DNA from: Chloroflexota bacterium
Lineage (GTDB): Bacteria > Chloroflexota > Anaerolineae > Anaerolineales > VGOW01
NCBI GenBank assembly: GCA_016197225.1
Contig: JACPWC010000038.1
Location: forward strand, 1-35,762
Length of the DNA: 35,762 bases
Reading direction: 5' to 3'
Below, one piece after another: positions 8,125 to 15,897 of this stretch; position 1 is the first letter of the stretch, and every line of letters starts with the position of its first letter. The position numbers and the translations under genes were made by a program. Below the pieces are notes generated by a model, which saw only the letters and a list, made by a program, of their open reading frames with translations, did no database searches and was not told the origin of the DNA.

Positions 8125-8194
8125 CTGGACAAGGTGACAGGGTAATAAGGCGAAACAACAACAGCTTGTCATCTTGCCATCTTGTCAGTCTGTC
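8125..8194. repeat. Word-repeat spacer forming the kinase gene's 3' end
   Basis: GGACAAGGTGACAG near 8127 faces CTTGTCATCTTGCCATCTTG at 8164-8183, with weak inverted pairing. The last eight or so codons of the histidine kinase (RQTDKMAR) are read from this block. Confidence 0.6.
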
Positions 8195-9620
8195 TCCCCA
8201 ACCCTGGCCGCTTCCTCGCCACCGTCGTGTCATCGCTCTGGGCCAGCGGCAGGCGGACGGTGAACTTGGTGCCGAGGCCCGACACACTCTCAGCCGAGAT
8301 CGCGCCGCCGTGCGCCTGCACGATCTCTTTGGTGATCGCCAGCCCCAAACCATAACCCCGGCCTGCCGCCTTCGACTTCTCCACGCGATAGAAACGCTCG
8401 AAGATATGCGGCAAGTCTTCAACCGGGATGCCACTGCCGGTGTCGGTGACGGCGACGGTTGCCCAGCCCGCTTCCAGTTTGGCGGTGAGAGTCACTGTGC
8501 CGCCGCTTGGCGTGTACTTGAGGGCATTGTCGAGCAGGTTGGCGAACACTTGCGCCAGCCGGTCGGGGTCGGCCACCATTGAGGGTAGAGGATCAATTTG
8601 GGCGCGCAAGACAATTTTCTTTTCGGCGGCGCGCAGGCTGAGCTTCTCGGTCATCGAGGTCAGCACTGTTGCCAGATCGGTTGGCTCGCGGTGCAGGGCC
8701 GATTGCCCGGCGTCGAGCCGGGCCAGGTCAAGCAGGCCTTCTACCGAGCGCCGCATCCGATCGGCCTCGTCGTTGATGATCGTCGCCGCGCGACGGACGG
8801 CTTCCGGGTCGGCGGCCGCCCCGTCCAGAATCGCTTGTGAGAAACCCTGAATCGAAGTGAGCGGCGTCTTGAGTTCGTGCGAGACGTTGGCTACAAAATC
8901 GCGCCGGGCTTGCAGGCTGGCGTTGACCCGCGCCGTCATCTCGTTGAACGATTTGGCCAGTGATCTGACTTCCGTCGGCCCGCTCACCGGCACCGGCTGA
9001 TCAAACTTGCCGTGCGTAATTGCCGCCGCCGCCGCCGAGGCTTTTTGCAGAGGCGTCGCCACCCACTGGGCGATGAGCAATGCCATGATCACCGACAGAA
9101 CAACACCCACCGCCGCCGCCTGAACGAGAGGCGTCAGAAAATTCTCGCGCAAAAACTGAAGCGGCGTGGTGCGTTGCAAGGCCAGCACGCCCTGCCAGCC
9201 GGGCGGCCCGGCAGGGCGTGAGATATAAATCCAGGTCTGGTTCGCGGCGTCGCGCACCACGCCGCGCTGGGCGTTGGGCCGCAATTCAACTTGAGGAATG
9301 TCGCCAGCCGGAACTTCGTTCGACAGGACGGCGCTGTCCACCGCCACTCGCCCGCTTTCATCCACAAACATCACCCGCACCTCGTTAGCCGCCGCCACGT
9401 CCGTTGCCAGGCGGTTCAACTCGTCAACTGAGATGCCGGCTGGGAGCGTGTTGGGGCGCAGAGCCGTGCGCGCCACTTCGGTCAGGTGGCTGACATCAAT
9501 TCTTTCAACAATGGAATTGGAGCGAATGAAGAACAACAAGGAGATGCCAACGAGGAGGAGGCAAACGACGACAATCAGAATGTATGAAGCGATGAGGCGG
9601 GAGCGGAGAGAGTTGAACAT
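8169..9620 (-). CDS. Two-component sensor histidine kinase
   Basis: 483 residues. A first membrane helix (about 10-32), an extracellular sensor region (about 35-160) and a second helix (about 165-187) are followed by HAMP (about 187-240), HisKA with the phospho-acceptor in NVSHELKTPLTSIQG (His248) and HATPase_c (NLLDNALKYTPSGG, VTDTGSGIP, GYGLGLAITKEI). This is the architecture of EnvZ/PhoR-class kinases. The gene is divergent from an OmpR-type response regulator with 42 bp between starts. That layout is less usual than an operon but makes them probable partners. The C-terminus ends inside a word repeat. The signal sensed is unknown. Confidence 0.95.
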   Translation of the reverse strand: MFNSLRSRLIASYILIVVVCLLLVGISLLFFIRSNSIVERIDVSHLTEVARTALRPNTLPAGISVDELNRLATDVAAANEVRVMFVDESGRVAVDSAVLSNEVPAGDIPQVELRPNAQRGVVRDAANQTWIYISRPAGPPGWQGVLALQRTTPLQFLRENFLTPLVQAAAVGVVLSVIMALLIAQWVATPLQKASAAAAAITHGKFDQPVPVSGPTEVRSLAKSFNEMTARVNASLQARRDFVANVSHELKTPLTSIQGFSQAILDGAAADPEAVRRAATIINDEADRMRRSVEGLLDLARLDAGQSALHREPTDLATVLTSMTEKLSLRAAEKKIVLRAQIDPLPSMVADPDRLAQVFANLLDNALKYTPSGGTVTLTAKLEAGWATVAVTDTGSGIPVEDLPHIFERFYRVEKSKAAGRGYGLGLAITKEIVQAHGGAISAESVSGLGTKFTVRLPLAQSDDTTVARKRPGLGRQTDKMAR

Positions 9621-9662
9621 GTCAATTTTTTGATATTGAGCCTTTTGTGTTATCCTTCCGGC

Positions 9663-10346
9663 ATGCCCGGTGAACTGATCCTGCTGGTTGACGACGAACC
9701 CAATATCTTGGAACTGGCCAAATTATACCTGGAGCGAGAGGGCTTCCGCACTCTGGCCGTCGGTGACGGCCAGAGCGCCATTGACCGCGTTGCCAAAGAC
9801 AGTCCGGCCCTTATGGTGTTGGATCTCATGTTACCCCAAGTAGATGGGTATGAAGTATGCCGCCGGGTACGAGCAAAGTCCGACCTGCCCATTATCATGC
9901 TCACCGCCCGGGATGAAGATGTAGATAAAATCATCGGCCTGGAATTGGGCGCGGACGATTACATGACGAAGCCTTTCAATCCTCGCGAGTTGGTAGCTCG
10001 TGTGAAAGCCATCCTGCGGCGCAGTGAGCGCACGCCCAAAGGCGAAAGCACCAGTCCTTTACACCTGGCAGATGTGACCATTGATCCTGCCCGGCGTGAA
10101 GTAAAGGTAGCCGGAAAAGCCGCGACCCTGCGCGCCAAAGAGTTCGACCTCCTGCTAACCCTGGCGGAAAATCGCGGCATCGTCCTCACCCGCGAGAAAT
10201 TGCTGGACCTTGTCTGGGGATTCGACTATTTCGGTCAGACGCGCACGATAGATGTGCATATCGCCCATCTTCGCAAGGTCCTGGCAGGCAGCCAGGTGAG
10301 CATCGAAACTGTGACTGGCATCGGGTATAAATTGGTTGCCAACTAA
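9663..10346 (+). CDS. OmpR/PhoB-family response regulator
   Basis: 227 residues from ATG 9663 (MPGELILLVDDEPN). An upstream TTG at 9630 is also in frame but adds non-conserved residues. The receiver domain has the acidic pair DD (10-11), phospho-acceptor Asp54 (VLDLMLP), the Thr/Ser switch (MLTARD) and Lys103 (MTKPF). The C-terminal winged helix (about 130-225) has AKEFDLLLTLAENRG and TIDVHIAHLRKVL, typical of PhoB-type DNA binding. No Shine-Dalgarno is seen, so the message may be leaderless. It probably receives phosphate from the divergent kinase. Target genes cannot be read from sequence. Confidence 0.95.
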   Translation: MPGELILLVDDEPNILELAKLYLEREGFRTLAVGDGQSAIDRVAKDSPALMVLDLMLPQVDGYEVCRRVRAKSDLPIIMLTARDEDVDKIIGLELGADDYMTKPFNPRELVARVKAILRRSERTPKGESTSPLHLADVTIDPARREVKVAGKAATLRAKEFDLLLTLAENRGIVLTREKLLDLVWGFDYFGQTRTIDVHIAHLRKVLAGSQVSIETVTGIGYKLVAN

Positions 10347-10485
10347 CCGCTCGGGCTGATTATCTCACAAGAACCATATTCTCAAGTCTGCATAAGGTGA
10401 TCTCTTAATCCCCGTCAACTTTCAAGTTAACGCCGGTTCTCTTCTCGTCTTTCAGCCGGCAAATCTAGAAGTTAACGTCTTTATC
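10347..10485. other. Spacer with two AAGTTAACG direct repeats upstream of fur
   Basis: Two AGTTAACG(C/T)C boxes, about 45 bp apart near 10424 and 10470, lie upstream of the fur promoter. A similar GAAGTTAACC lies upstream of the DtxR-type gene at 32472. They could be activator or regulator sites. No gene is visible here. Confidence 0.35.
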
Positions 10486-10539
10486 TTGACTTGTGCTGGC
10501 GGCGGCGGCTACACTCGCGCTCATGCAAATGATTTGCAT
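10486..10539 (+). promoter_or_regulatory. fur promoter with overlapping Fur/Zur-type operator
   Basis: TTGACT (10486-10491), 18-bp spacer, TACACT (10510-10515), then a perfect palindrome ATGCAAAT-G-ATTTGCAT at 10523-10539, over the expected start of transcription. An inverted repeat of this size with an AAATGATTT centre is typical of Fur-superfamily boxes. Autorepression by the adjacent Fur-like protein is the natural reading. Which metal acts is not shown by the sequence. Confidence 0.75.
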
Positions 10540-10560
10540 TAGCAGAAAGGCCAGCGCCGC

Positions 10561-11049
10561 ATGACGCCGAACAACAATCCCCTCGCCGCCCAACTTGCCG
10601 ACTCACTGCACGCCGCCCGGCGGCGGCTCACCCCACAACGGGCGCTGATCCTTTCGATCTTGCGCGAAAGCGATGAGCACCTGGACGCAGAGGGAATTTG
10701 CGCGCTGGCCCACCGCCGACACTCCGGCCTGAACCTGGCGACAGTGTATCGCACGCTGGCCGTGTTGAAGGAAATGGGGCTGGTGGAGCAACGGTATTTT
10801 GCGCGCGACCACAAGCGCGAGTATTACGAAGCCGTCGGCAAGCGTGAGCACTATCACTTCACCTGCCTCGGTTGCGGCAAAGTGATCGAGGTGGAAACGC
10901 CGCGCATCCGGCAGGCGCAACGAGAACTTGGCGAGGCGCTGGGGCTGGTGTTCGCGCACGCCTGCGTGTGCTTCGAGGGCTACTGCGCCGAGTGCGCCCG
11001 CAAACATCAGGCGGTAGAAGGAGGTGAGGCGCAGGCAAACAACGCATAA
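10561..11049 (+). CDS. Fur-family metal-dependent transcriptional repressor
   Basis: 162 residues. The N-terminal winged helix includes RRRLTPQRALILSIL and LNLATVYRTLAVLKEMGLV, the Fur DNA-reading region. The dimerisation/metal domain has REHYHFTCLGCGKVIE (His97, His99, Cys102, Cys105) and a second CxxC (Cys142, Cys145), the structural zinc site of the family. Its own promoter carries a perfect 17-bp operator. It precedes a lipoprotein, an FTR1 permease and further genes on the same strand. This makes iron the likeliest co-repressor, although Zur or PerR specificity is not excluded. A hairpin lies between it and the next gene. Confidence 0.93.
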   Translation: MTPNNNPLAAQLADSLHAARRRLTPQRALILSILRESDEHLDAEGICALAHRRHSGLNLATVYRTLAVLKEMGLVEQRYFARDHKREYYEAVGKREHYHFTCLGCGKVIEVETPRIRQAQRELGEALGLVFAHACVCFEGYCAECARKHQAVEGGEAQANNA

Positions 11050-11075
11050 CGTTTGGTAGGCCCCACTTAAACGTA

Positions 11076-11100
11076 AAGCGCCGGTATGCGGCCGGCGCTT
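11076..11100 (+). terminator. GC-rich hairpin after fur
   Basis: AAGCGCCGG and CCGGCGCTT form a perfect 9-bp stem around a 7-nt loop, 27 bp after the fur stop. Only a few T residues follow, so it may be a weak terminator or attenuator setting fur expression apart from the downstream iron genes. Confidence 0.55.
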
Positions 11101-11201
11101 CTTCCGGAGCGGCAGCGGACTGCCACTCACGCAACTGCCATTGTAGTCCGGCTGTGCGCTTCGGTCAAACAACTTTCAAGAAAACAAGGAGAAGAAGACC
11201 G

Positions 11202-12302
11202 ATGTTCAAATTTATTCAAAAAGCAGCCGGGCTGATGGTGTTGCTGACGATGGCGCTGGCGGCCTGTCAACCGGCCCCCGCCCCCACGCCGACGGCGGCC
11301 CCCGTTGTGGCGGATTCCCCCACCCAACCGGCCTCCCCGGCCTTTAGCGACGAAGATGTCAAGCACATTGTCGCCCTGAGCAAGATGAAGGGCCATCTGA
11401 TCGTCAGCTTGCCGCTGTGGGAAGCGGGCGAGTTCGAACTGGCCGCGACGCACGCCGGACATCCGGTGGAAGAGTTGTTCAACGTTGTGGCCGATGAATT
11501 GAAGGCGACGAATGCCGATGTTGCCCTCAAGGACGCGCTCGACGGTTACGTCACGCTGGCCGGGGCCGCCGGGGAGGCGGCCACAGTCAAGGCCGCGCAT
11601 CAGGCCGCGCTCGACGCGGTGGCCGCCGCCGGGCAAACCCTCGTCGGCGCGCTAACCGGTGATCCCGCCTTTCAGGGCGAAGTGATTCACGGCCTGCTGG
11701 AAGGCGTGGAAGAAGAATACGCCGAAGCCGTGAGCGAAGGCAAGATCGCCGAAGTCGTCGAATATCAGGATGCGCTGGGGTTCCTCACTGTAGCCAAAGA
11801 GCATTACGAGGCCATTGAGGCTGTGGTGAAGGCTGAGCATCCCAACGAGCACGAGGAAATTGAGGAGCAGTTTATCAAGTTAGAGGCGGCCTTTCCCGGC
11901 GTGACTCCGCTTGAACAGGCGGTTGATCCCGAAGAGGTCGAAGAGCACGTTGACAAGATCGTGGCCGAACTGCGCGAGGCGGTGGGGTTGGGTGAGACAG
12001 TGACGCAGTCGCCCGCCGAAGTTGTCGCCGCCATTCGCGAGAAAGTGGATCGCTCGCTGGAAGAATACAAAGAGGGCAAGAACGACGAGGCCTACGAACT
12101 GGCGGCCAGTGCCTATCTCGACGGCTTCGAGCACCTTGAAGGCGACTTGCTCTCGAAGGATAAAGAACTGGTCGAGACTCTCGAAACGCAGTTCAAAGAC
12201 CTGCGCGACGGCATCAAAGCCGGCAAGCCGTTGGCCGACCTTGAGACTCTGGCCGGTGAGATCAACGCCAATCTGGATAAGGCCGAAGCGTTGTTGAAGT
12301 AA
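11202..12302 (+). CDS. Lipoprotein with HxxE-containing domain and two FTR1-type periplasmic modules
   Basis: 366 residues starting MFKFIQKAAG at ATG 11202, with AAGGAG upstream. The signal ends in a lipobox (MALAAC), so the protein is anchored outside the membrane. Residues about 50-150 form a helical domain with HAGHPVEELF, an HxxE pattern like imelysin/EfeO iron-binding proteins. Two successive acidic helical modules follow. The first runs from about EGKIAEVVEYQDAL to VDKIVAELREAVG. The second has EGKNDEAYELAASAYLDGFE through QFKDLRDGIKAGKPLADLE. The second strongly resembles the N-terminal domain of the next gene's FTR1 permease. An accessory role in iron capture or ferroxidation is inferred from this and the operon. 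Confidence 0.75.
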   Translation: MFKFIQKAAGLMVLLTMALAACQPAPAPTPTAAPVVADSPTQPASPAFSDEDVKHIVALSKMKGHLIVSLPLWEAGEFELAATHAGHPVEELFNVVADELKATNADVALKDALDGYVTLAGAAGEAATVKAAHQAALDAVAAAGQTLVGALTGDPAFQGEVIHGLLEGVEEEYAEAVSEGKIAEVVEYQDALGFLTVAKEHYEAIEAVVKAEHPNEHEEIEEQFIKLEAAFPGVTPLEQAVDPEEVEEHVDKIVAELREAVGLGETVTQSPAEVVAAIREKVDRSLEEYKEGKNDEAYELAASAYLDGFEHLEGDLLSKDKELVETLETQFKDLRDGIKAGKPLADLETLAGEINANLDKAEALLK

Positions 12303-12336
12303 TCCAAAGCGCGGCTTTCAGCCATAACCGACATGA

Positions 12337-12388
12337 TCTACGAAGGACACGAAGGAACACCAAGAAAAAACTTCGTGTCTTTTGTGGA
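12337..12388 (+). repeat. Word-repeat hairpin in the FTR1 leader
   Basis: Arms 12337-12354 and 12371-12388 pair at 15 of 18 positions, with a perfect core GACACGAAG / CTTCGTGTC. It lies between the lipoprotein stop and the FTR1 start, in the probable polycistronic mRNA. The core word CACGAAG recurs at 34705-34785. Confidence 0.75.
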
Positions 12389-12406
12389 TGAAGTTTTGAG
12401 GGTTGT

Positions 12407-13654
12407 ATGAAACTATTGAGACTGTCCACTTTTCTTGTTGCTCTGGCCGTGTGCGCCCTCGCGCTCGCCCCGCGCGTGGCGGCGCAGGACGGCGGCCCCG
12501 GCGACGTGAACGTGCCCGCCGAAACCGAAGCCATCCGCGATTCGCTCCAGCAGGCCATGCGCGCCTATCGCCTGAACGATTTCGAGACGGCTTACAAATT
12601 CTCGCGCGCCGCCTATCTCGATCACTTCGAGGCTATCGAAATTCCCTTGCGCGTGCTGGACGCCGACCTGACGCTGGACATGGAATACCGCTTCGCCGAC
12701 CTGCGCACCAAAATGCAGGCTGGCGCTCCGGCGGCCGACGTGGAGCAATCTGCCCGTTCGGTGCGCGACGGCCTGAACGAGATTGACGCCATGTTCTCCG
12801 AGGTGGGAGCGCTGGCCCCGGCGCTGGCCTTCGGCGCGTCGTTCACCATCATCTTCCGCGAAGGGCTGGAGGCCGTGCTAGTCATCGCCGCCCTGCTGGG
12901 CTACCTGCAAGCGGGCGGGATGCGCGCCGCGCGGCGGCACGTCGTCCTCGGCATCGGGTTGGCGTTCGCCGCCACTGCGCTGACGTGGCTGTTGCTGCGC
13001 TTCGTAGTGCAAATCGCTCCGGTAGGCCGCGAACTGCTCGAAGCGGTGATCTCGTTTATCGCCGTCGGCGTGTTGTTCTGGGTGTCGTTCTGGCTGGTGG
13101 GCCGCCTCGACCGCCAGCGGTGGATGGAATTTTTGGAAGCGCGAGCGTGGGCGGCCATGGCCAGCGGCAACGCGCTGGGCCTCCTCGGCCTCGGTTTCAC
13201 CGCCGTGTATCGCGAGGGCTTCGAGACGGTGTTGTTCTATGAAGTCCTACTCGGCCTCAGCCGCCGCTCGGAATTGTTCGTGCTGTACGGCTTTCTGTCC
13301 GGGGCCGCCGCGCTGGGCGTGGTGGCGTGGCTCATTCTGCGCGCCGGGCGCAAACTGCCCATCCGCGCGTTTATGACCCTCGCCGTTGGCATCGTCATAT
13401 TGCTCTCGGTGGCCTTCATCGGCAAGGGCGCGCAAGGATTGCAAGAGTCCGGGCTGATCAACGCCACCTCGCTCATCGGCGTCTTCCCGCGTTTGCCGCG
13501 CCCGGTGGCCGAGTTCACCGGCATTCACCCGACGGTGGAGACGCTGGCCGCGCAAGCATTTTTGTTGAGCGTGTATATAATCGGCGGCGTGGCGATGTGG
13601 TGGAAATCGCGCCGCGTTGAGCCGGCGCCCGCCCCGGCGCCAGAGGCCAGTTGA
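12407..13654 (+). CDS. FTR1-family iron permease with periplasmic N-terminal domain
   Basis: 415 residues. A signal peptide (to about 26) precedes an extracytoplasmic helical domain (about 38-135; YKFSRAAYLDHFEAIE and YRFADLRTKMQAGAP). Seven or so membrane helices follow. Both iron-binding REGxE motifs are present: REGLE at 151-155 and REGFE at 269-273. Members of this family (FTR1, EfeU) import ferric iron, usually with an oxidase or an EfeO-like partner. The neighbouring lipoprotein would fit the partner role. It is followed after only 2 bp by a 40-residue reading frame, so the downstream genes are almost certainly co-transcribed. The C-terminal tail is Pro/Ala-rich. Confidence 0.95.
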   Translation: MKLLRLSTFLVALAVCALALAPRVAAQDGGPGDVNVPAETEAIRDSLQQAMRAYRLNDFETAYKFSRAAYLDHFEAIEIPLRVLDADLTLDMEYRFADLRTKMQAGAPAADVEQSARSVRDGLNEIDAMFSEVGALAPALAFGASFTIIFREGLEAVLVIAALLGYLQAGGMRAARRHVVLGIGLAFAATALTWLLLRFVVQIAPVGRELLEAVISFIAVGVLFWVSFWLVGRLDRQRWMEFLEARAWAAMASGNALGLLGLGFTAVYREGFETVLFYEVLLGLSRRSELFVLYGFLSGAAALGVVAWLILRAGRKLPIRAFMTLAVGIVILLSVAFIGKGAQGLQESGLINATSLIGVFPRLPRPVAEFTGIHPTVETLAAQAFLLSVYIIGGVAMWWKSRRVEPAPAPAPEAS

Positions 13655-13656
13655 TC

Positions 13657-13779
13657 ATGGAAAAAGACACTGCCCTCGTCCTCGCCGCCCACGGTGTGCC
13701 GGCCACCGATTATCCATCTCGACGCGTGGGCCTGCTGATGGCGCTCGAGTTCTCCGGCAAGATGGTGAAGCGAAGATGA
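13657..13779 (+). CDS. 40-residue stub resembling the N-terminus of CbiX/sirohydrochlorin chelatase-type proteins
   Basis: The ATG lies 2 bp after the FTR1 stop (AGAGG about 10 nt upstream). The stop TGA overlaps the ATG of the next gene (ATGA), so translation appears coupled on both sides. The product starts MEKDTALVLAAHGVPATDYP and ends in a basic MVKRR. The LVLAAHG stretch resembles the first strand and metal-binding histidine of class II chelatases (CbiX, HemH), which are normally 120-300 residues long. No continuation of the fold is seen in any frame before the next gene. It may be a truncated relic kept for coupling or a small metal-binding protein. The family assignment rests on one short motif. 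Confidence 0.5.
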   Translation: MEKDTALVLAAHGVPATDYPSRRVGLLMALEFSGKMVKRR

Positions 13780-15887
13780 GCAAATTACGCCTCGGCGTAG
13801 ACGTGGGCGGCACGTTCACCAAAGCCGTCGCAATTCAAACCCAACCTTACGCGCTCGTGGCGCAGGCCCTCATACCTACCACCCACAGCGCGGCGGAGGG
13901 CGTGGCGCGCGGCATCGTGCAAGTGCTTAGCGAACTGCTGGCCCATCCTGCCGTTCAGGCCGAGCACGTGTCGCTGGTGGCGCATAGCACCACTCAAGCG
14001 GTGAACGCACTGCTCGAGGGCGACACGGCCCTCGTCGGCATGGTGGGCATGGGGCGCGGGCGCGACGCCGCCGACGCCGCCCGCCGCACCCGCGTCGGCG
14101 ACATCCCCCTCGCGCCGGGCAAAGCTCTCCGCACGCGCCACGTCTTCATAGACACCACCGCCGGACTCACGCCCGCCGCCGCCGCCCGCGCCGTCGAGTC
14201 GCTCGTCGCCCTCGGCGTGCAAGCCATCGTCGCCAGCGAAGCGTTTTCGGTGGACGATCCCAAACACGAACTGCTTATCCTCGATGCCGCCGTTGAACGC
14301 GGCCTCCCGGCGGTGGCCGGGCATCAACTCTCCGGCGTGTACGGGCTGGAGATTCGCACCCTCACCGCCGCCATCAACGCCAGCCTGCTTCCCAAAATGT
14401 TGCAGACGGCGGAACTGGTGGAGCGCAGTTTGCGCGCGGCGGGCGTGGATGCGCCGCTAATGGTGATGCGCGGTGACGGCGGCCTGACCGACCTCGCCAC
14501 GTTGCGCCGCCGCCCGATCCTCACCCTGCTCTCCGGCCCGGCGGCCAGTCTCGCCGGGGCGCTACTCTCCGGCGGCGTGGCCGATGGCGTGTTCCTCGAA
14601 GTGGGCGGCACGAGCAGTAACCTCGGCGTGATTCGCGGCGGCCAGCCGGAGATGCGTTACGTGCAGGTGATGGATCATCCGACGTGCGTGCGCTCGCTCG
14701 ACGTGCGGGTGCAGGGCATCGCCGGCGGCTCGATGGCCCGAATACGCGGACGAAAAATCGCGGACGTTGGCCCGCGCTCGGCGCACATTGCCGGGTTGCC
14801 GTATGCAAGTTTGTGTAGGGGCGATACACGTATCGCCCGTATAGAAGAGTTGGAGTTAGAGTTCATCGCGCCGCGCGAGGGCGACCCGGCGGATTATGCG
14901 GTGGTGAAATCAAGCGATGGGCGGCGCTGGGCGTTGACGGTGACGTGTGCGGCCAACGCGCTCGGCCTCGTGCCGGAGAGCGCGTACGCGCGCGGCTCGC
15001 GCGCGGCGGCCTTGAATGGATTTGCGGCGCTGGGGCGCGCCCTCGGCTGTTCGGCGGAAGAGGCCGCGCGGCGTCTGCTTGATCTCGCGGCGCAACGTGT
15101 GGCCGAAGCGGTCGAAGCGTTATCGAAAGAATACAAACTGCGCCGCCACGCCTTTCAATTGATCGGCGGCGGGGGTGGGGCAGGCGCGCTTGTCCCGGCA
15201 GTGGCCGGGCGGCTGGGCCTGCCGTATCGCCTCGTCGAACATGCAGAGATCATCTCGTCGTTGGGTGACGCACTGGCCAGCGTGCGCGAAGAAGTGGAGC
15301 GCGCCCTCGGCGACGCGGCCTCGGCGCAGGCGCTGGCCCGCGAGGCCGAAGAGGCCGCCATTCGCGCCGGGGCCGAACCGGAGAGCGTGCAGGTGGTGAT
15401 CGAGCGCGACGAGGAGCGCGGCACCGTGCGCGCCGTCGCCAGCGGGCATGTGGCGCTGGCCGCGCCCGTGGCGCAGGCTGAAATTAACGAGGCCGAGGCG
15501 CGCGCCCTGGCCGCGCAGACGGCGCATGTCCAACCCGAAGCGTTGACTCTGCTGGCCGACACCGGCGGCTTCTGGGTGTATCAAGCGCGTGGGAATTTCT
15601 TCCGGCGGGCGCAGGCGTTGATCGTGGATCGGCGCGGCGCGGTGCGGCTGACGGCAGACAGCGAGCGCGTCATCCCCGGCGCGCCCCAAACCCTGCTGGC
15701 CGCGCTTCGCAAACGGCTGGCCGCCGTGCCTGATCTGCTGAGCGGCCCGCCACGCGTGCGCCTGCTCATCGGCTCGCGCTTGCTCGACCTTACCGGCCTG
15801 CCCGGCGCCGACGGCGTGCTGGCGGCGACAGAGTCCGCGCTGGCCCGCGTCGAAGAGGGCGCGACGGCGGTGGTGATTTTGGAATAA
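13776..15887 (+). CDS. Hydantoinase/oxoprolinase-family (HyuA-like) ASKHA ATPase
   Basis: 703 residues from ATG 13776. The N-terminal nucleotide-binding signature is LRLGVDVGGTFTKAVAI. HSTTQAVNALLEG, ILTLLSGPAASLAGALL and FLEVGGTSSNLGVI follow in the order expected for the HyuA/oxoprolinase A family, whose members hydrolyse hydantoins, 5-oxoproline or acetone with ATP. No HyuB-type partner gene follows, and the C-terminal third differs from the usual layout, so the substrate is open. Residues about 346-355 (CRGDTRIARI) are encoded by a short palindromic repeat. Position inside an iron-permease operon, coupled to the upstream stub, suggests a metal-related role, but that is inference only. Confidence 0.8.
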   Translation: MSKLRLGVDVGGTFTKAVAIQTQPYALVAQALIPTTHSAAEGVARGIVQVLSELLAHPAVQAEHVSLVAHSTTQAVNALLEGDTALVGMVGMGRGRDAADAARRTRVGDIPLAPGKALRTRHVFIDTTAGLTPAAAARAVESLVALGVQAIVASEAFSVDDPKHELLILDAAVERGLPAVAGHQLSGVYGLEIRTLTAAINASLLPKMLQTAELVERSLRAAGVDAPLMVMRGDGGLTDLATLRRRPILTLLSGPAASLAGALLSGGVADGVFLEVGGTSSNLGVIRGGQPEMRYVQVMDHPTCVRSLDVRVQGIAGGSMARIRGRKIADVGPRSAHIAGLPYASLCRGDTRIARIEELELEFIAPREGDPADYAVVKSSDGRRWALTVTCAANALGLVPESAYARGSRAAALNGFAALGRALGCSAEEAARRLLDLAAQRVAEAVEALSKEYKLRRHAFQLIGGGGGAGALVPAVAGRLGLPYRLVEHAEIISSLGDALASVREEVERALGDAASAQALAREAEEAAIRAGAEPESVQVVIERDEERGTVRAVASGHVALAAPVAQAEINEAEARALAAQTAHVQPEALTLLADTGGFWVYQARGNFFRRAQALIVDRRGAVRLTADSERVIPGAPQTLLAALRKRLAAVPDLLSGPPRVRLLIGSRLLDLTGLPGADGVLAATESALARVEEGATAVVILE
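14815..14840. repeat. Short palindrome (GTAGGGGCGATAC type) inserted in the HyuA-like gene
   Basis: GGGCGATAC (14819-14827) and GTATCGCCC (14830-14838) form a perfect 9-bp stem around AC, flanked by GTAG on the left and a decayed GTA on the right. The sequence is in frame and encodes about ten residues. A sibling with the same GTAGGG-CGA ends lies at 25391-25415. Confidence 0.85.
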
Positions 15888-15897
15888 GGAATTACGA

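Noticed and set aside
9630-9662. Upstream TTG start and classical promoter for the response regulator
   Set aside because: The added residues are not conserved and the -35/-10 spacing (15 bp) is poor; ATG 9663 is preferred.
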